64,000 nucleotides of DNA, from positions 228,211 to 292,210 of the forward strand of contig JAFUNJ010000012.1 of assembly GCA_017482355.1 (NCBI GenBank), given 5' to 3'. Below are positions 9,216-18,749 of the stretch, piece by piece. This DNA comes from Clostridia bacterium. Lineage in GTDB: Bacteria > Bacillota > Clostridia > Oscillospirales > CAG-272. The position numbers and the translations under genes are program-made. Position 1 is the first letter of the stretch; each line of letters opens with the position of its first letter. Below the pieces are notes generated by a model, which saw only the letters and a list, made by a program, of their open reading frames with translations, was not told where the DNA came from and searched no databases.

Positions 9216-11972
9216 ATGGCACAGGATTACACAAAAACACTTAATCTGCCGCAGACGGAATTTCCGATGCGTGCTTCCCTTCCCCAGCGTGAGCCCGGCT
9301 TTTATGAAAGCTGGACCGCTATGGACCTTTACGGTGAAATAAAGAAGAGAAACAAGGGAAAGACCCCCTTTATCGTTCACGACGGACCTCCCTTCTCTAA
9401 CGGTTATATTCACATGGGTCACGCGCTCAATAAGGTCCTCAAGGACTTTATCGTAAAGAGCCATGCGATGATGGGTTACTATACTCCTTACGTTCCTGGA
9501 TGGGATAACCACGGTCTCCCGATCGAAAGAGCTATCGAGCTTTCGAAGAAGAAGCTCAATAAGGAGATGTCGGTTCCCGAATTCAGAAAGGCGTGCGAGG
9601 AGTTTGCTGAGGACTTCATTCAGAAGCAGATGGCGGGCTTCAAACGTCTGGGCGTTATCGGCGACTGGGATCGCCCCTACCGCACTATGGACAAGCACTT
9701 CGAAGCGCAGGAAGTCAAGATCTTCGGAAATATGTTCGACAAGGGCTATATTTACAAGGGTCTTAAGCCCGTTACCTGGTGTCCCTTCTGTACGACTGCG
9801 GTCGCAGAGGCAGACATCGAGTACAAGGACGATCCCTGTACTTCCGTTTACGTAAAATTCAAGATCAAGGACGATTGCGGCAAGCTCGCGGGCTACGACC
9901 TTGATAACACTTATTTCGTTATTTGGACGACCACGATCTGGACGCTTCCCGGAAATATGGCGATCTGTCTGCATCCCCGTGAGAGCTACGCTCTTATCAA
10001 GGCGGATAACGGCGAGAGCTATATTATGGCTGAGGCGCTCGCAGAGAAGACTATGAAGATGGGCGGCTTCGAGAATTACGAGATCCTCGCGACCTTCCCC
10101 GGCTCTTTCTTCGAAAACATGTATGCGACCCATCCCTTCCTTGATAAGACCTCGCGTCTCGTTTACGCTGAGTACGTTACCATGGACAGCGGTACGGGCT
10201 GCGTTCACACTGCTCCCGGCTTCGGTGCAGACGACTATAATACCTGTATGAGATACGGTATGGACCTCGTCGTTCCCGTTGACGACCACGGCAGACACAC
10301 CGATTACGCAGGCAAGTATGCAGGCCTTAAGACTGAGGAATCGAATCCTATCATTCTTGAAGACATGCGTGAGTCCGGTGCGCTCTTTGCCTCCGAGCAG
10401 ATCATTCACTCTTATCCTCATCACGACCGTTGCAAGAAGCCCGTTATCTTCCGTGCTACGCCTCAGTGGTTCTGCTCCGTTGAATCCTTCAAGGATCAGG
10501 CGGTAAGCGCTATTGAGAACGTTCAGTGGTTCCCTGCTTGGGGCGAGGACAGAATGACGAGCATGATCCGCGAGCGCGCAGACTGGTGTATCTCCCGTCA
10601 GCGCCGTTGGGGTATGCCTATTCCCGTATTCTACTGTAATGATTGCGGCAAGCCCGTTTCTACCCCTGAATCTATCGCTAAGATCAGTGCTCTTTTTGAC
10701 GAGCACGGCTCTAACGTCTGGTTTGAAAAGACCGCTATGGAGCTTGTTCCCGACGGATTCACCTGCCCTCACTGCGGCGGCAAGGAATTCGAGAAGGAAA
10801 CCGATACTCTCGACTGCTGGTTCGACTCCGGCTCGACTCACTACGCTTCCCTCATGCACGATACTCCCGAGCTTTGGCCCGCTGACGTATATCTTGAGGG
10901 TGCTGACCAGTACCGCGGTTGGTTCCAGGCATCGCTTCTTACCAGCGTAGGTGCGCTTGACAAGGGTGCTCCCTTCAAGCAGGTGCTTACTCACGGTTGG
11001 GTTGTTGACGGTCAGGGACGCGCTATGCATAAGAGCTTAGGTAACGGCGTTGATCCTGCCGACCTTATCAAGGACTTCGGCGCGGATATAGTTCGTCTTT
11101 GGGCGGCTTCCTCCGATTATCACGCTGACGTTCGTTGCTCGAAGGAAATATTCTCGCAGCTTTCCGAGTCTTACCGTAAAATCAGAAATACCGTTCGTAT
11201 CCTTATGGCTAACGTAAGCGATTTCGATCCCGATAACGATATGGTAGCTGTCGACGAGCTTTACGACATTGACAAGTGGGCGCTTTCGCGTCTTAATAAG
11301 CTCGTTAAGAACGTAATAGATTCCTACAACACCTACGCGTTCCACGTAGCATACCACGAAATAAACAACTTCTGCTCCGTTGAGCTTTCAAAGCTTTACG
11401 TTGATATTACCAAGGACCGCGTTTATACCGATGCCAAGGACGGCAAGGGACGCCGCGCGGCACAGAGCACGATGTATATCATCCTCTCTGCTCTTACACG
11501 TCTGCTCGCTCCTATCATCACCTACACTGCTGACGAAGCATGGCAGATGATGCCTCACGCATCGACCGACGATAAGAGAAACGTTCTTCTTAACGATATG
11601 CCCGCTTACCGCGAGGATTACTGCTTCGATGAGATCGAAACGCGTTACAACGCACTCTTTGAGCTTCGTGACGACATTATGAAGTATCTTGAAGAGGCAA
11701 GAGCCGCTAAGACTATCGGTAAGTCGCTTGACGCAAAGGTTGAGATCACCGTTTCCGACAAGGAAAAGTACGCGCTTCTCACCTCATTCGGAGAGGAGCT
11801 TGAGACTGTGTTCATCGTTTCGGGCGTTACCGTAAACGATGGTGAGGACGAGATCAAGGTCTCCCCTGCTGACGGTTGCAAGTGCGTTCGTTGCTGGAAG
11901 TTCTCCGAGAACGGCAAGGACACCGAGGGCGGATTCCTCTGCGTTCGTTGCTCTGATATTCTTGGTGTCTAA
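9216..11972 (+). CDS. ileS: Isoleucyl-tRNA synthetase
   Basis: IleRS charges tRNA-Ile and edits mischarged valine. The 918-residue class I enzyme shows the HIGH-type motif HMGH (66-69), the CP1 editing domain (about 200-400, with WTTTIWTLPGNMA) and the KMSKS-type loop written as AMHKS near 603. The C-terminal zinc finger has four cysteines in CKCVRCW and CVRC (about 889-912). No T-box leader fits in the 27 bases before its start, so expression probably depends on the upstream transcript. lspA begins directly after the stop codon. Confidence 0.97.
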   Translation: MAQDYTKTLNLPQTEFPMRASLPQREPGFYESWTAMDLYGEIKKRNKGKTPFIVHDGPPFSNGYIHMGHALNKVLKDFIVKSHAMMGYYTPYVPGWDNHGLPIERAIELSKKKLNKEMSVPEFRKACEEFAEDFIQKQMAGFKRLGVIGDWDRPYRTMDKHFEAQEVKIFGNMFDKGYIYKGLKPVTWCPFCTTAVAEADIEYKDDPCTSVYVKFKIKDDCGKLAGYDLDNTYFVIWTTTIWTLPGNMAICLHPRESYALIKADNGESYIMAEALAEKTMKMGGFENYEILATFPGSFFENMYATHPFLDKTSRLVYAEYVTMDSGTGCVHTAPGFGADDYNTCMRYGMDLVVPVDDHGRHTDYAGKYAGLKTEESNPIILEDMRESGALFASEQIIHSYPHHDRCKKPVIFRATPQWFCSVESFKDQAVSAIENVQWFPAWGEDRMTSMIRERADWCISRQRRWGMPIPVFYCNDCGKPVSTPESIAKISALFDEHGSNVWFEKTAMELVPDGFTCPHCGGKEFEKETDTLDCWFDSGSTHYASLMHDTPELWPADVYLEGADQYRGWFQASLLTSVGALDKGAPFKQVLTHGWVVDGQGRAMHKSLGNGVDPADLIKDFGADIVRLWAASSDYHADVRCSKEIFSQLSESYRKIRNTVRILMANVSDFDPDNDMVAVDELYDIDKWALSRLNKLVKNVIDSYNTYAFHVAYHEINNFCSVELSKLYVDITKDRVYTDAKDGKGRRAAQSTMYIILSALTRLLAPIITYTADEAWQMMPHASTDDKRNVLLNDMPAYREDYCFDEIETRYNALFELRDDIMKYLEEARAAKTIGKSLDAKVEITVSDKEKYALLTSFGEELETVFIVSGVTVNDGEDEIKVSPADGCKCVRCWKFSENGKDTEGGFLCVRCSDILGV

Positions 11973-12482
11973 ATGATGCTGATAATCTCGTTTGCAGTAA
12001 TCGCCGTTTCGGTCATCCTCGATCAGATAACAAAGGTTATTGCGTTTAACGATCTTAAGCCGATAGATATTCATCCTTTCATCAAAGGGTTTATCGAGTT
12101 TAATTACGAAACGAACACCGGTATCGGTTGGGGACTGCTCAAGGGGATGAGATGGCTTTTTGTTCCCGTTTCGTGCATCGCCATCATTCTTGTCATTGTT
12201 GTGCTAATCCGATACAGGAAGAAGCTTTCTCCACTTCTTTCCGTGGCATTAGCTATGATAGCAGGCGGCGGTATCGGAAATCAGATCGACAGAATTTTCC
12301 GCGGTGAGGTCATTGATTTTCTGAATTTTCAATTTATCGACTTTCCGATATTCAACGTTGCCGACTGCTTCGTTTCCGTCGGTTGCGTACTTGCGATAAT
12401 TGCAATAATATTTGTCGATAAGTGGATATTGTTCGACGGCAAGGATAATAAAAAGGCATCCGGAGAAAAGAATGATAAATAA
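11973..12482 (+). CDS. lspA: Lipoprotein signal peptidase II
   Basis: LspA is the aspartyl protease in the membrane that removes lipoprotein signal peptides. The 169-residue protein has four hydrophobic helices. The family blocks are DQITK (17-21), NTGIGWG (47-53, replacing NTGAAF), GGGIGNQIDR...GEVIDFL with the first catalytic Asp, and FNVADCFVSVG with the second. Its ATG abuts the ileS stop, so translation is probably coupled. It overlaps rluD by 11 bases. Several lipoproteins encoded later in the window (18.8, 19.8 and 44.3 kb) would be its substrates. Confidence 0.95.
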   Translation: MMLIISFAVIAVSVILDQITKVIAFNDLKPIDIHPFIKGFIEFNYETNTGIGWGLLKGMRWLFVPVSCIAIILVIVVLIRYRKKLSPLLSVALAMIAGGGIGNQIDRIFRGEVIDFLNFQFIDFPIFNVADCFVSVGCVLAIIAIIFVDKWILFDGKDNKKASGEKNDK

Positions 12483-13392
12483 CGAAAGCGTCGGCTTACG
12501 TCTTGACGTTTATGTGGCGGAACGCGAGGGAATTACGCGTTCCGCCTCTGCAAAATTGATAGAAAGCGGTGCTGTTACGGTAAACGGCGAAGCGGTGAGC
12601 AAAAACTACCGCTTGCGCGAGGGTGATACCGTCGATACTGTTATTCCGGAACCAACGCCCGATAAGGCGGAGCCGGAAAACATACCGCTTGATATAGTTT
12701 ACGAGGATAGCGATCTGCTCGTTGTCAATAAGCCAAAGGGAATGGTCGTTCATCCCGCGGCAGGAAACGAAAGCGGCACTCTCGTAAACGCGCTTCTTTA
12801 CCACTGCGGTGATTCCCTTTCAGGGATAAACGGCATTATCCGTCCCGGAATCGTTCACCGTATCGACAAGGACACGTCGGGACTTCTCGTCGTTGCAAAA
12901 AACGACGCTTCCCACGTTTGTCTTGCCGAGCAGATATCTTCACACACCTTCGACCGCTTCTACCGCGCTATTTCGCTCGGTCATCTGAAGGAAACGTGCG
13001 GACGGATCGACAAGCCGATCGGACGCCATCCTATTGACCGCAAGAAAATGGCGATAGTCAAGGACGGACGCGATGCGGCGACCAATTACCGCGTGCTTAC
13101 ACCGCTTGACGGCGCTGACTATATCGAGCTTAAGCTCGAAACGGGAAGAACGCATCAGATAAGGGTTCATCTTTCCTCGCTCGGTCATCCGCTCATGGGT
13201 GACACCGTTTACGGCGGCGGTAAGACAAGATTCGAGAGTCAGCATCCGTCGCTTATTTCGGGACAATGTCTGCACGCGAAAACGATATCGTTCATTCACC
13301 CGAGAAGCGGTGAGCTTATGTCGTTTGACAGCCCGCTCCCCGATTATTTTAAGAAGCTTTTGACGCTTCTGGGAGAAACAAATAATGAATAA
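12472..13392 (+). CDS. rluD: RluD-family 23S rRNA pseudouridine synthase
   Basis: RluA/RluD enzymes isomerise specific uridines in large-subunit rRNA. The 306-residue protein has an N-terminal S4 RNA-binding domain (about 1-75) and the catalytic motif GIVHRIDKDTSGLLVV with nucleophile Asp132. The family's ETGRTHQIRVHLSSLGHPLMGD follows near 223-245. The start at ATG 12472 is supported by GGAG six bases upstream; a longer frame beginning inside lspA has no site. The lspA-rluD pair is typical of Firmicutes. The exact target uridines are not determinable. Confidence 0.92.
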   Translation: MINNESVGLRLDVYVAEREGITRSASAKLIESGAVTVNGEAVSKNYRLREGDTVDTVIPEPTPDKAEPENIPLDIVYEDSDLLVVNKPKGMVVHPAAGNESGTLVNALLYHCGDSLSGINGIIRPGIVHRIDKDTSGLLVVAKNDASHVCLAEQISSHTFDRFYRAISLGHLKETCGRIDKPIGRHPIDRKKMAIVKDGRDAATNYRVLTPLDGADYIELKLETGRTHQIRVHLSSLGHPLMGDTVYGGGKTRFESQHPSLISGQCLHAKTISFIHPRSGELMSFDSPLPDYFKKLLTLLGETNNE

Positions 13393-14155
13393 CAAATTCA
13401 AAAACATTCTTGTATTAAGCGATTTCGACGGAACCTTTGCGGGAGTAAACGGGCGAATGGTCGAAAGAAATCTTGAAGCGATCGAGTATTTTAAGAGCAA
13501 CGGCGGACATTTTACGATGTCCTCAGGTCGGCTTCCCTGTATGCTTAATATCGTTTTCCCGACCTTCCGCGAGGTCGTGAATTGCCCTCTCATTCTCGCT
13601 AACGGCTCGATCCTTTATGATCCGAAAACCGACAACGTTCTTTCCGAGCTTTTCTATGACGGCGTGCAGGCACGTATTGATATCAACGACATTATGAGCA
13701 AGTTTGACGTTATACATTTCGGCTGCTATACCGACGACGGAAGCTTTCAGGGTGGGATCACGCCCGACGAAGCAGTCGGGGACAAATGGCGCAAGGCAAA
13801 CCTTACCTATTCCTCGGATGACGAGGCAAGACGCGCTCGCGACTATATAAACGAGACCTACGGCGACCGCTACGCCTGCTTCCGTTCAAGCTACTCCTTT
13901 ACCGAGATCATACGCTCTGATTCGGGAAAGGGAACTAGAATACCGACGCTTCGCTCGTATTTTCCCGAGAAGCTGACGGTATGCTGTATCGGTGATTTTG
14001 AAAACGATATAGAGATGCTGAGAAGCGCTGACGTGGCCTTCTGCCCGTCGAATGCCATTGACGAAGTAAAAAACATCTGCGATCACGTCGTCTGCCATCA
14101 CGATGAGGGCGCGATTGCGGATATGATAAAGATAATAGAGGAACAATACATTTGA
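13385..14155 (+). CDS. Cof-type HAD-IIB phosphatase
   Basis: A HAD-superfamily hydrolase with a C2B cap, probably a sugar-phosphate or nucleotide phosphatase. Motif I is LSDFDGTF with nucleophile Asp13 and acid/base Asp15. Motif II is MSSGR near 41-45. Motif III Lys is in SGKGTR and motif IV is GDFENDIEML with the metal-binding aspartates. GGAGAAACAAATA precedes the ATG, and it overlaps rluD by eight bases. The 256-residue length is usual. The substrate cannot be predicted from sequence. Confidence 0.85.
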   Translation: MNNKFKNILVLSDFDGTFAGVNGRMVERNLEAIEYFKSNGGHFTMSSGRLPCMLNIVFPTFREVVNCPLILANGSILYDPKTDNVLSELFYDGVQARIDINDIMSKFDVIHFGCYTDDGSFQGGITPDEAVGDKWRKANLTYSSDDEARRARDYINETYGDRYACFRSSYSFTEIIRSDSGKGTRIPTLRSYFPEKLTVCCIGDFENDIEMLRSADVAFCPSNAIDEVKNICDHVVCHHDEGAIADMIKIIEEQYI

Positions 14156-14189
14156 CTAAACGCCGCTCATTCGCGGCAAGGAGGACAAA

Positions 14190-16103
14190 ATGAAAGAAAA
14201 GTTTTATATTACAACAGCGATAGCTTACAGCTCGCGCAAGCCGCATATCGGTAATACCTTTGAGGTCATTATGACCGACGCTATCGCACGCTACAAGAGA
14301 AAACAGGGCTACGACGTATTTTTCCTGACAGGTACCGATGAGCACGGTCAGAAGATCGAAAACTGTGCTAAGGAAGCAGGTATCACGCCGAAGGAATACG
14401 TTGACGGCGTAGCAGGACAGATAAAAGAGATCTGGGATCTTATGGACTCGTCCTACGATCATTTCATCCGCACGACCGACGATTATCACGAGGCGGCAGT
14501 TTCCGCCATCTTCAAGAAGCTCTACGACAAGGGGGACATATACAAGAGCGAATACGAGGGCTGGTACTGCGAGCCCTGCGAAGCGTTCCTTACAGACAGT
14601 CAGATAGTTGACTGCAAGTGTCCCGACTGCGGCCGTGAGGTCAAGAAAATGAAGGAGGAATCCTATTTCTTCCGTATGAGCGCATACCAGGATCGACTCA
14701 TGAAGCACATCGAGGAGCACCCTGAGTTTATCGAGCCCGAGGCAAGAAAAAAGGAAATGGTAAACAACTTCTTAAAGCCCGGGCTACAGGATCTTTGCGT
14801 TTCCCGCAGCTCCTTTAAGTGGGGCGTTCCTGTTTCCTTTGACAACAAGCACGTTATCTACGTTTGGATAGACGCGCTTTCGAACTATATCACGGCTCTT
14901 GGATACAATCCCGAACTCCCCGAAACGGACGCATTCAAAAAGAATTGGCCTGCTGACGTTCATATCATCGGTAAGGACATCATGCGCTTCCATACGATCT
15001 ACTGGCCTATCATTCTCATGGCGCTTGATCTTCCGCTTCCGAAAAAAGTGTTCGGTCATCCTTGGCTCAACGTCGGCGCGGACAAGATGAGTAAGTCGAA
15101 GGGCAACAGCATTTACGCTGACGACCTTGCAAATATTATCGGAGTTGATGCGGTAAGAGAATACGTGCTTGCCGAGATGCCTTATCTCAACGACGGAAGC
15201 ATCACGTTTGACAACATCATCACCCGCTACAATACCGACCTTGCAAACAATCTCGGAAACCTCGTCAACCGTACTCTCGCGATGACTGCAAAGTATTTTG
15301 ACGGTATCGTTCCCTCCCCTGCTTCTGAAAATGAAACCGACGCCGATCTTAAGGCGTGCGTAAAGAAGGCGTACGACGATATGGTCGCGCAGATGGACAG
15401 CTATCATATTGCCGATGCAGTTGAGACTGTATTCAGCGTGTTCCGCCGCGCGAACAAGTATATCGACGAGACGACTCCCTGGACGCTCGCAAAGAACGGC
15501 GACACCGAGCGTCTCAGCACCGTAATTTACAATCTTCTCGAAGCTATCCGTGTCGGCGCCGTTATGGTCGAGCCATTCATGCCCTCGACATCGGTTAGTA
15601 TTCTTAGCCAGCTCGGTACTACCGTTGATTCCTACGAATTCGGCGGTCTTGAAGCAGGAAACCCGATAGGCGAGGCAAAGGTTCTCTTCTCGCGTCTAGA
15701 CGAGAAGGAAACTCTCGAAAAGCTTGAAGCGATGAATCCTCCGAAGGCGCCTGCAGTTCCCGTTCCCGAGGATCAGGAGGAGCAGATCGGAATTGAAAGC
15801 TTTGGCGCAGTTGAGCTTCGTACTGCTCAGGTAATCGCCTGCGAGAGAATACCGAAGGCAAAGAAGCTTCTCAAGCTTCAGCTTGATCTCGGCTACGAGC
15901 AGAGACAGGTCGCGTCGGGTATTGCAAAGTGCTACGCTCCCGAGGATCTTATCGGAAAGAAGCTGATCGTAGTTGCAAACCTCAAGCCAGCAGTCCTTTG
16001 CGGAGTTGAGAGCAACGGAATGATACTCGCATCGGGCGAGGGCGATCAGATCAAGGTCGTATTCCTTGACGACGACACCCCCCTCGGACAGAGAGTAAGA
16101 TGA
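14190..16103 (+). CDS. metG: Methionyl-tRNA synthetase with C-terminal tRNA-binding domain
   Basis: MetRS charges both initiator and elongator tRNA-Met. The 637-residue protein has the HIGH equivalent PHIGN (18-22), a zinc-binding knob with CEPC (about 128-131) and CKCPDC, and the KMSKS loop DKMSKSKGN near 299. A C-terminal Trbp111-type domain (about 535-637) carries VELRTAQVIACERIPKAKKL, which aids dimerisation and tRNA binding. AAGGAGG sits seven bases before ATG 14190. It overlaps tatD by four bases (ATGA). Confidence 0.97.
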   Translation: MKEKFYITTAIAYSSRKPHIGNTFEVIMTDAIARYKRKQGYDVFFLTGTDEHGQKIENCAKEAGITPKEYVDGVAGQIKEIWDLMDSSYDHFIRTTDDYHEAAVSAIFKKLYDKGDIYKSEYEGWYCEPCEAFLTDSQIVDCKCPDCGREVKKMKEESYFFRMSAYQDRLMKHIEEHPEFIEPEARKKEMVNNFLKPGLQDLCVSRSSFKWGVPVSFDNKHVIYVWIDALSNYITALGYNPELPETDAFKKNWPADVHIIGKDIMRFHTIYWPIILMALDLPLPKKVFGHPWLNVGADKMSKSKGNSIYADDLANIIGVDAVREYVLAEMPYLNDGSITFDNIITRYNTDLANNLGNLVNRTLAMTAKYFDGIVPSPASENETDADLKACVKKAYDDMVAQMDSYHIADAVETVFSVFRRANKYIDETTPWTLAKNGDTERLSTVIYNLLEAIRVGAVMVEPFMPSTSVSILSQLGTTVDSYEFGGLEAGNPIGEAKVLFSRLDEKETLEKLEAMNPPKAPAVPVPEDQEEQIGIESFGAVELRTAQVIACERIPKAKKLLKLQLDLGYEQRQVASGIAKCYAPEDLIGKKLIVVANLKPAVLCGVESNGMILASGEGDQIKVVFLDDDTPLGQRVR

Positions 16104-16894
16104 TAATTTTCGATTCCCACGCGCACTATAACGACGAGAAGTTCGGAAGTGAATCCGAGCGCGACGCGAGGATAAAAGAGATAATGGACGGTGGCGTAAG
16201 ATACATTATCAACGCCGGCACTAATCCCGATTCGTCACGCGAGAGCTTGAAGATCGCAGAAAAGTTCGATGGCTTTTACGCGTCGGTCGGTATTCATCCG
16301 TCGGATCTATATGATCTCAGCGACCCTTACGCGGCGCTGAAGGAAATTGAAGCGCTTGCTTCTCACCCGAAGGCGGTTGCCATCGGTGAAATCGGTCTTG
16401 ATTACCACTGGCACGAGGAGCGTCACGATTTTCAAAAGGAATTTCTTCACTATCAGCTTGAGCTTGCCGAAAAGCTTGATCTTCCCGTTATAATTCACGA
16501 CCGTGAGGCGCACGGCGACTGCCTTGACGCTGTGTTTGCCCACCCAAACGTCCGCGGCGTGTTCCACAGCTACAGCGGCAGCGCCGAGAGCGCGAAGGAG
16601 CTTATAAAGCACGGATGGTATATCTCCTTTTCGGGAGTCGTTACTTTCAAAAACGCTTCGCGGCTCGCCGAGATCGTTCCAACGATCCCGAGCGACCGAC
16701 TTCTGACCGAGACAGACTGCCCGTATCTTACGCCCCACCCGCATCGCGGTGAGCGTAACGATTCGAGCTACCTCTCTTATACGATCGAAAAGCTCGCTTC
16801 CCTTCGCGGAGCTACTCCCGATGAGATCGCCGCTTTAACTCAAAAAAATGCCGCAACGCTGTTCAGCAAGTGCGGAATAATTACGGAAGGATAA
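16100..16894 (+). CDS. tatD: TatD-family metal-dependent hydrolase (DNase)
   Basis: TatD-family proteins are metal-dependent nucleases of the amidohydrolase superfamily. The 264-residue protein shows DSHAHYND (5-12) with two metal-binding histidines, GEIGLDYHW with the bridging Glu near 95, IIHDREAHGD, GVFHSYSGS and LLTETDCPYLTP with the final Asp. Its start overlaps the metG stop in ATGA. metG-tatD is a widely conserved pair. The role is DNA repair or degradation by homology, with no direct evidence here. Confidence 0.93.
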   Translation: MIIFDSHAHYNDEKFGSESERDARIKEIMDGGVRYIINAGTNPDSSRESLKIAEKFDGFYASVGIHPSDLYDLSDPYAALKEIEALASHPKAVAIGEIGLDYHWHEERHDFQKEFLHYQLELAEKLDLPVIIHDREAHGDCLDAVFAHPNVRGVFHSYSGSAESAKELIKHGWYISFSGVVTFKNASRLAEIVPTIPSDRLLTETDCPYLTPHPHRGERNDSSYLSYTIEKLASLRGATPDEIAALTQKNAATLFSKCGIITEG

Positions 16895-16896
16895 TT

Positions 16897-18351
16897 ATGT
16901 ATAGCTATTTAAGAGAAAACTACACGATGCTCTTTGACTTCTATGAGCTGACGATGGGTAACGGATATTTTCTTTCCGGCTACGAGGATAAAATTTCTTA
17001 CTTTGACGTATTTTATCGCAAGAATCCCGACGACGGCGGATTCGCTATCGCCTGCGGTCTTGACCAGGTTATCGACTACGTAAATGACCTGAAATTCACC
17101 GACGACGATATTGATTTTCTCCGATCAAAGGGCTGCTTTGACGAAAAGTTCCTTTCCTACCTCAAGTCGTTCCGCTTCTCGGGCGATATCTGGGCAGTAC
17201 CCGAGGGAACTGTCATCTTCCCCGGCGAGCCGATAATGACAGTACGCGCAAAGACTATTGAGGCGCAGTTTATTGAGACCTTCGTGCTTCTCACACTCAA
17301 CCATCAGACGATGATTGCAACGAAGGCAAGTAGGATCGTCCGTGCTGCCGAGGGCAGACCAGTAAGTGAGTTCGGATCGCGCCGTGCGCAGGGTCCGTCC
17401 GGCGCAATTCTCGGCGCAAGAGCTTCCTATATCGCAGGTTGCTCAGGCACTGCCTGTGCCATTGCAGAGGAGCGCTTTGGCGTTCCTGCAACGGGAACGA
17501 TGGCACATTCCTGGGTGCTTATGTTTGACTCGGAATTCGAGGCATTCGATACCTACTGTTCCCTTTACCCGGGTGCCGCAACGCTTCTCGTTGATACCTA
17601 TAACGTGCTCCAAAGCGGCGTTCCGAACGCAATTAAGGCGTTTAAAAAGCACGGAATAACGAAGTGCGGTATACGTATTGACTCGGGTGACCTTGCGTAT
17701 CTTTCGCGCAAGGCACGCAAGATGCTTGACGAGGCAGGTCTTACCGAATGTAAGATAGTTGCCTCGAACTCACTTGACGAGTATATTATCCGCGACCTGC
17801 TCAAGCAGGGGGCAAAGCTTGATGCATTCGGCGTCGGCGAACGCCTTATAACCTCAAAGAGCACGCCTGTTTTCGGCGGCGTTTACAAACTTTGTGCAGT
17901 TGAGAATGACAAGGGCGAAATAATCCCGAAGATCAAGATCAGCGAAAACCCCGAGAAGGTTACTACCCCTCATTTCAAGAAGGTATACCGTCTTATCGAA
18001 AAGGAAAGCGGAAAGGCGATCGCAGACTATCTTACCGTTTATGACGAGACCGTCGACACGAGCAAGTCGCTTACGATATTCGATCCCATTTACACTTGGA
18101 AGGAAAAAACGCTTACCGATTTTGAGGCGATTGAGCTCCTTAAGCCGATATTCGTTAACGGCGTTTGCGTTTACGACCGTCCGTCAACAGAGGAGATACG
18201 TAAGCACTGCGAAGAAGAGCTTGACCGTCAATGGGACGAGGTAAAGCGCTTTGAGAATCCTCATAACTACTACGTTGACCTTTCTCCCAAGCTTTGGGAC
18301 ATCAAGCAAATGATGCTCCACGGATTGCTGAAAACGGAGGACAAGCAATGA
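16897..18351 (+). CDS. pncB: Nicotinate phosphoribosyltransferase
   Basis: PncB converts nicotinate and PRPP to nicotinate mononucleotide in NAD salvage. The 484-residue form starts MYSYLRENYTMLFDFYELTM, which matches the N-terminus of the family. FGSRRAQGP (about 162-170), GTMAHSWV and IRIDSGDL carry the phosphate- and PRPP-binding residues. ATG 16897 follows AAGGA by five bases. A GTG at 16870 would add nine residues within the tatD end and lacks support. It overlaps mgsA by four bases. Confidence 0.93.
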   Translation: MYSYLRENYTMLFDFYELTMGNGYFLSGYEDKISYFDVFYRKNPDDGGFAIACGLDQVIDYVNDLKFTDDDIDFLRSKGCFDEKFLSYLKSFRFSGDIWAVPEGTVIFPGEPIMTVRAKTIEAQFIETFVLLTLNHQTMIATKASRIVRAAEGRPVSEFGSRRAQGPSGAILGARASYIAGCSGTACAIAEERFGVPATGTMAHSWVLMFDSEFEAFDTYCSLYPGAATLLVDTYNVLQSGVPNAIKAFKKHGITKCGIRIDSGDLAYLSRKARKMLDEAGLTECKIVASNSLDEYIIRDLLKQGAKLDAFGVGERLITSKSTPVFGGVYKLCAVENDKGEIIPKIKISENPEKVTTPHFKKVYRLIEKESGKAIADYLTVYDETVDTSKSLTIFDPIYTWKEKTLTDFEAIELLKPIFVNGVCVYDRPSTEEIRKHCEEELDRQWDEVKRFENPHNYYVDLSPKLWDIKQMMLHGLLKTEDKQ

Positions 18352-18713
18352 GCAAAAGAATCGCGCTTATCGCGCACGATAATATGAAACCCATAATGAT
18401 CGAGTGGTGCAAGGAAAACAAGGAGAAGCTCTCAGAGCATTTCCTTTGCGGAACAGGCACGACTGCGACGAAGATAAACGAGGCAACAAAGCTCCCCGTT
18501 AAGGCGTACCTCAGCGGCCCCCTCGGCGGCGACCAGCAGATCGGCGCCAAGGTTGCGGCGGGAGAAATTGACATAATCATTTTCTTTTCCGATCCGCTTA
18601 CCGCGATGCCTCACGACCCCGATGTCAAGGCGCTTCTTCGTATAGCTCAGGTCTACGACATACCAATTGCAAATAACCGTTCAACCGCTGACTGCATACT
18701 TAAATCACTGTAA
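18348..18713 (+). CDS. mgsA: Methylglyoxal synthase
   Basis: MgsA removes phosphate from dihydroxyacetone phosphate, giving methylglyoxal, a bypass used when sugar phosphates accumulate. The 121-residue protein has ALIAHDNMK (5-13), GTGTTATKI, SGPLGGDQQIGA with the catalytic Asp, and FFSDPLTAMPHDPDVKALLR with the second essential Asp. ATG 18348 follows GGAGG by seven bases and overlaps the pncB stop (ATGA). A strong terminator ends the run directly after it. Confidence 0.95.
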   Translation: MSKRIALIAHDNMKPIMIEWCKENKEKLSEHFLCGTGTTATKINEATKLPVKAYLSGPLGGDQQIGAKVAAGEIDIIIFFSDPLTAMPHDPDVKALLRIAQVYDIPIANNRSTADCILKSL

Positions 18714-18718
18714 AATAA

Positions 18719-18748
18719 GACCTCAAGGATAAACCTTGAGGTCTTTTT
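18719..18748 (+). terminator. Intrinsic terminator after mgsA
   Basis: A perfect 10-bp stem, GACCTCAAGG (18719-18728) with CCTTGAGGTC (18734-18743), is followed by five Ts. It ends the long metG-mgsA transcript and abuts the end of the convergent lipoprotein gene. Confidence 0.88.
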
Positions 18749-18749
18749 A

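Noticed and set aside
9144-11030. Long open frame antisense to ileS
   Set aside because: It mirrors the codon pattern of ileS, has no ribosome site and no domain, and is a shadow frame.
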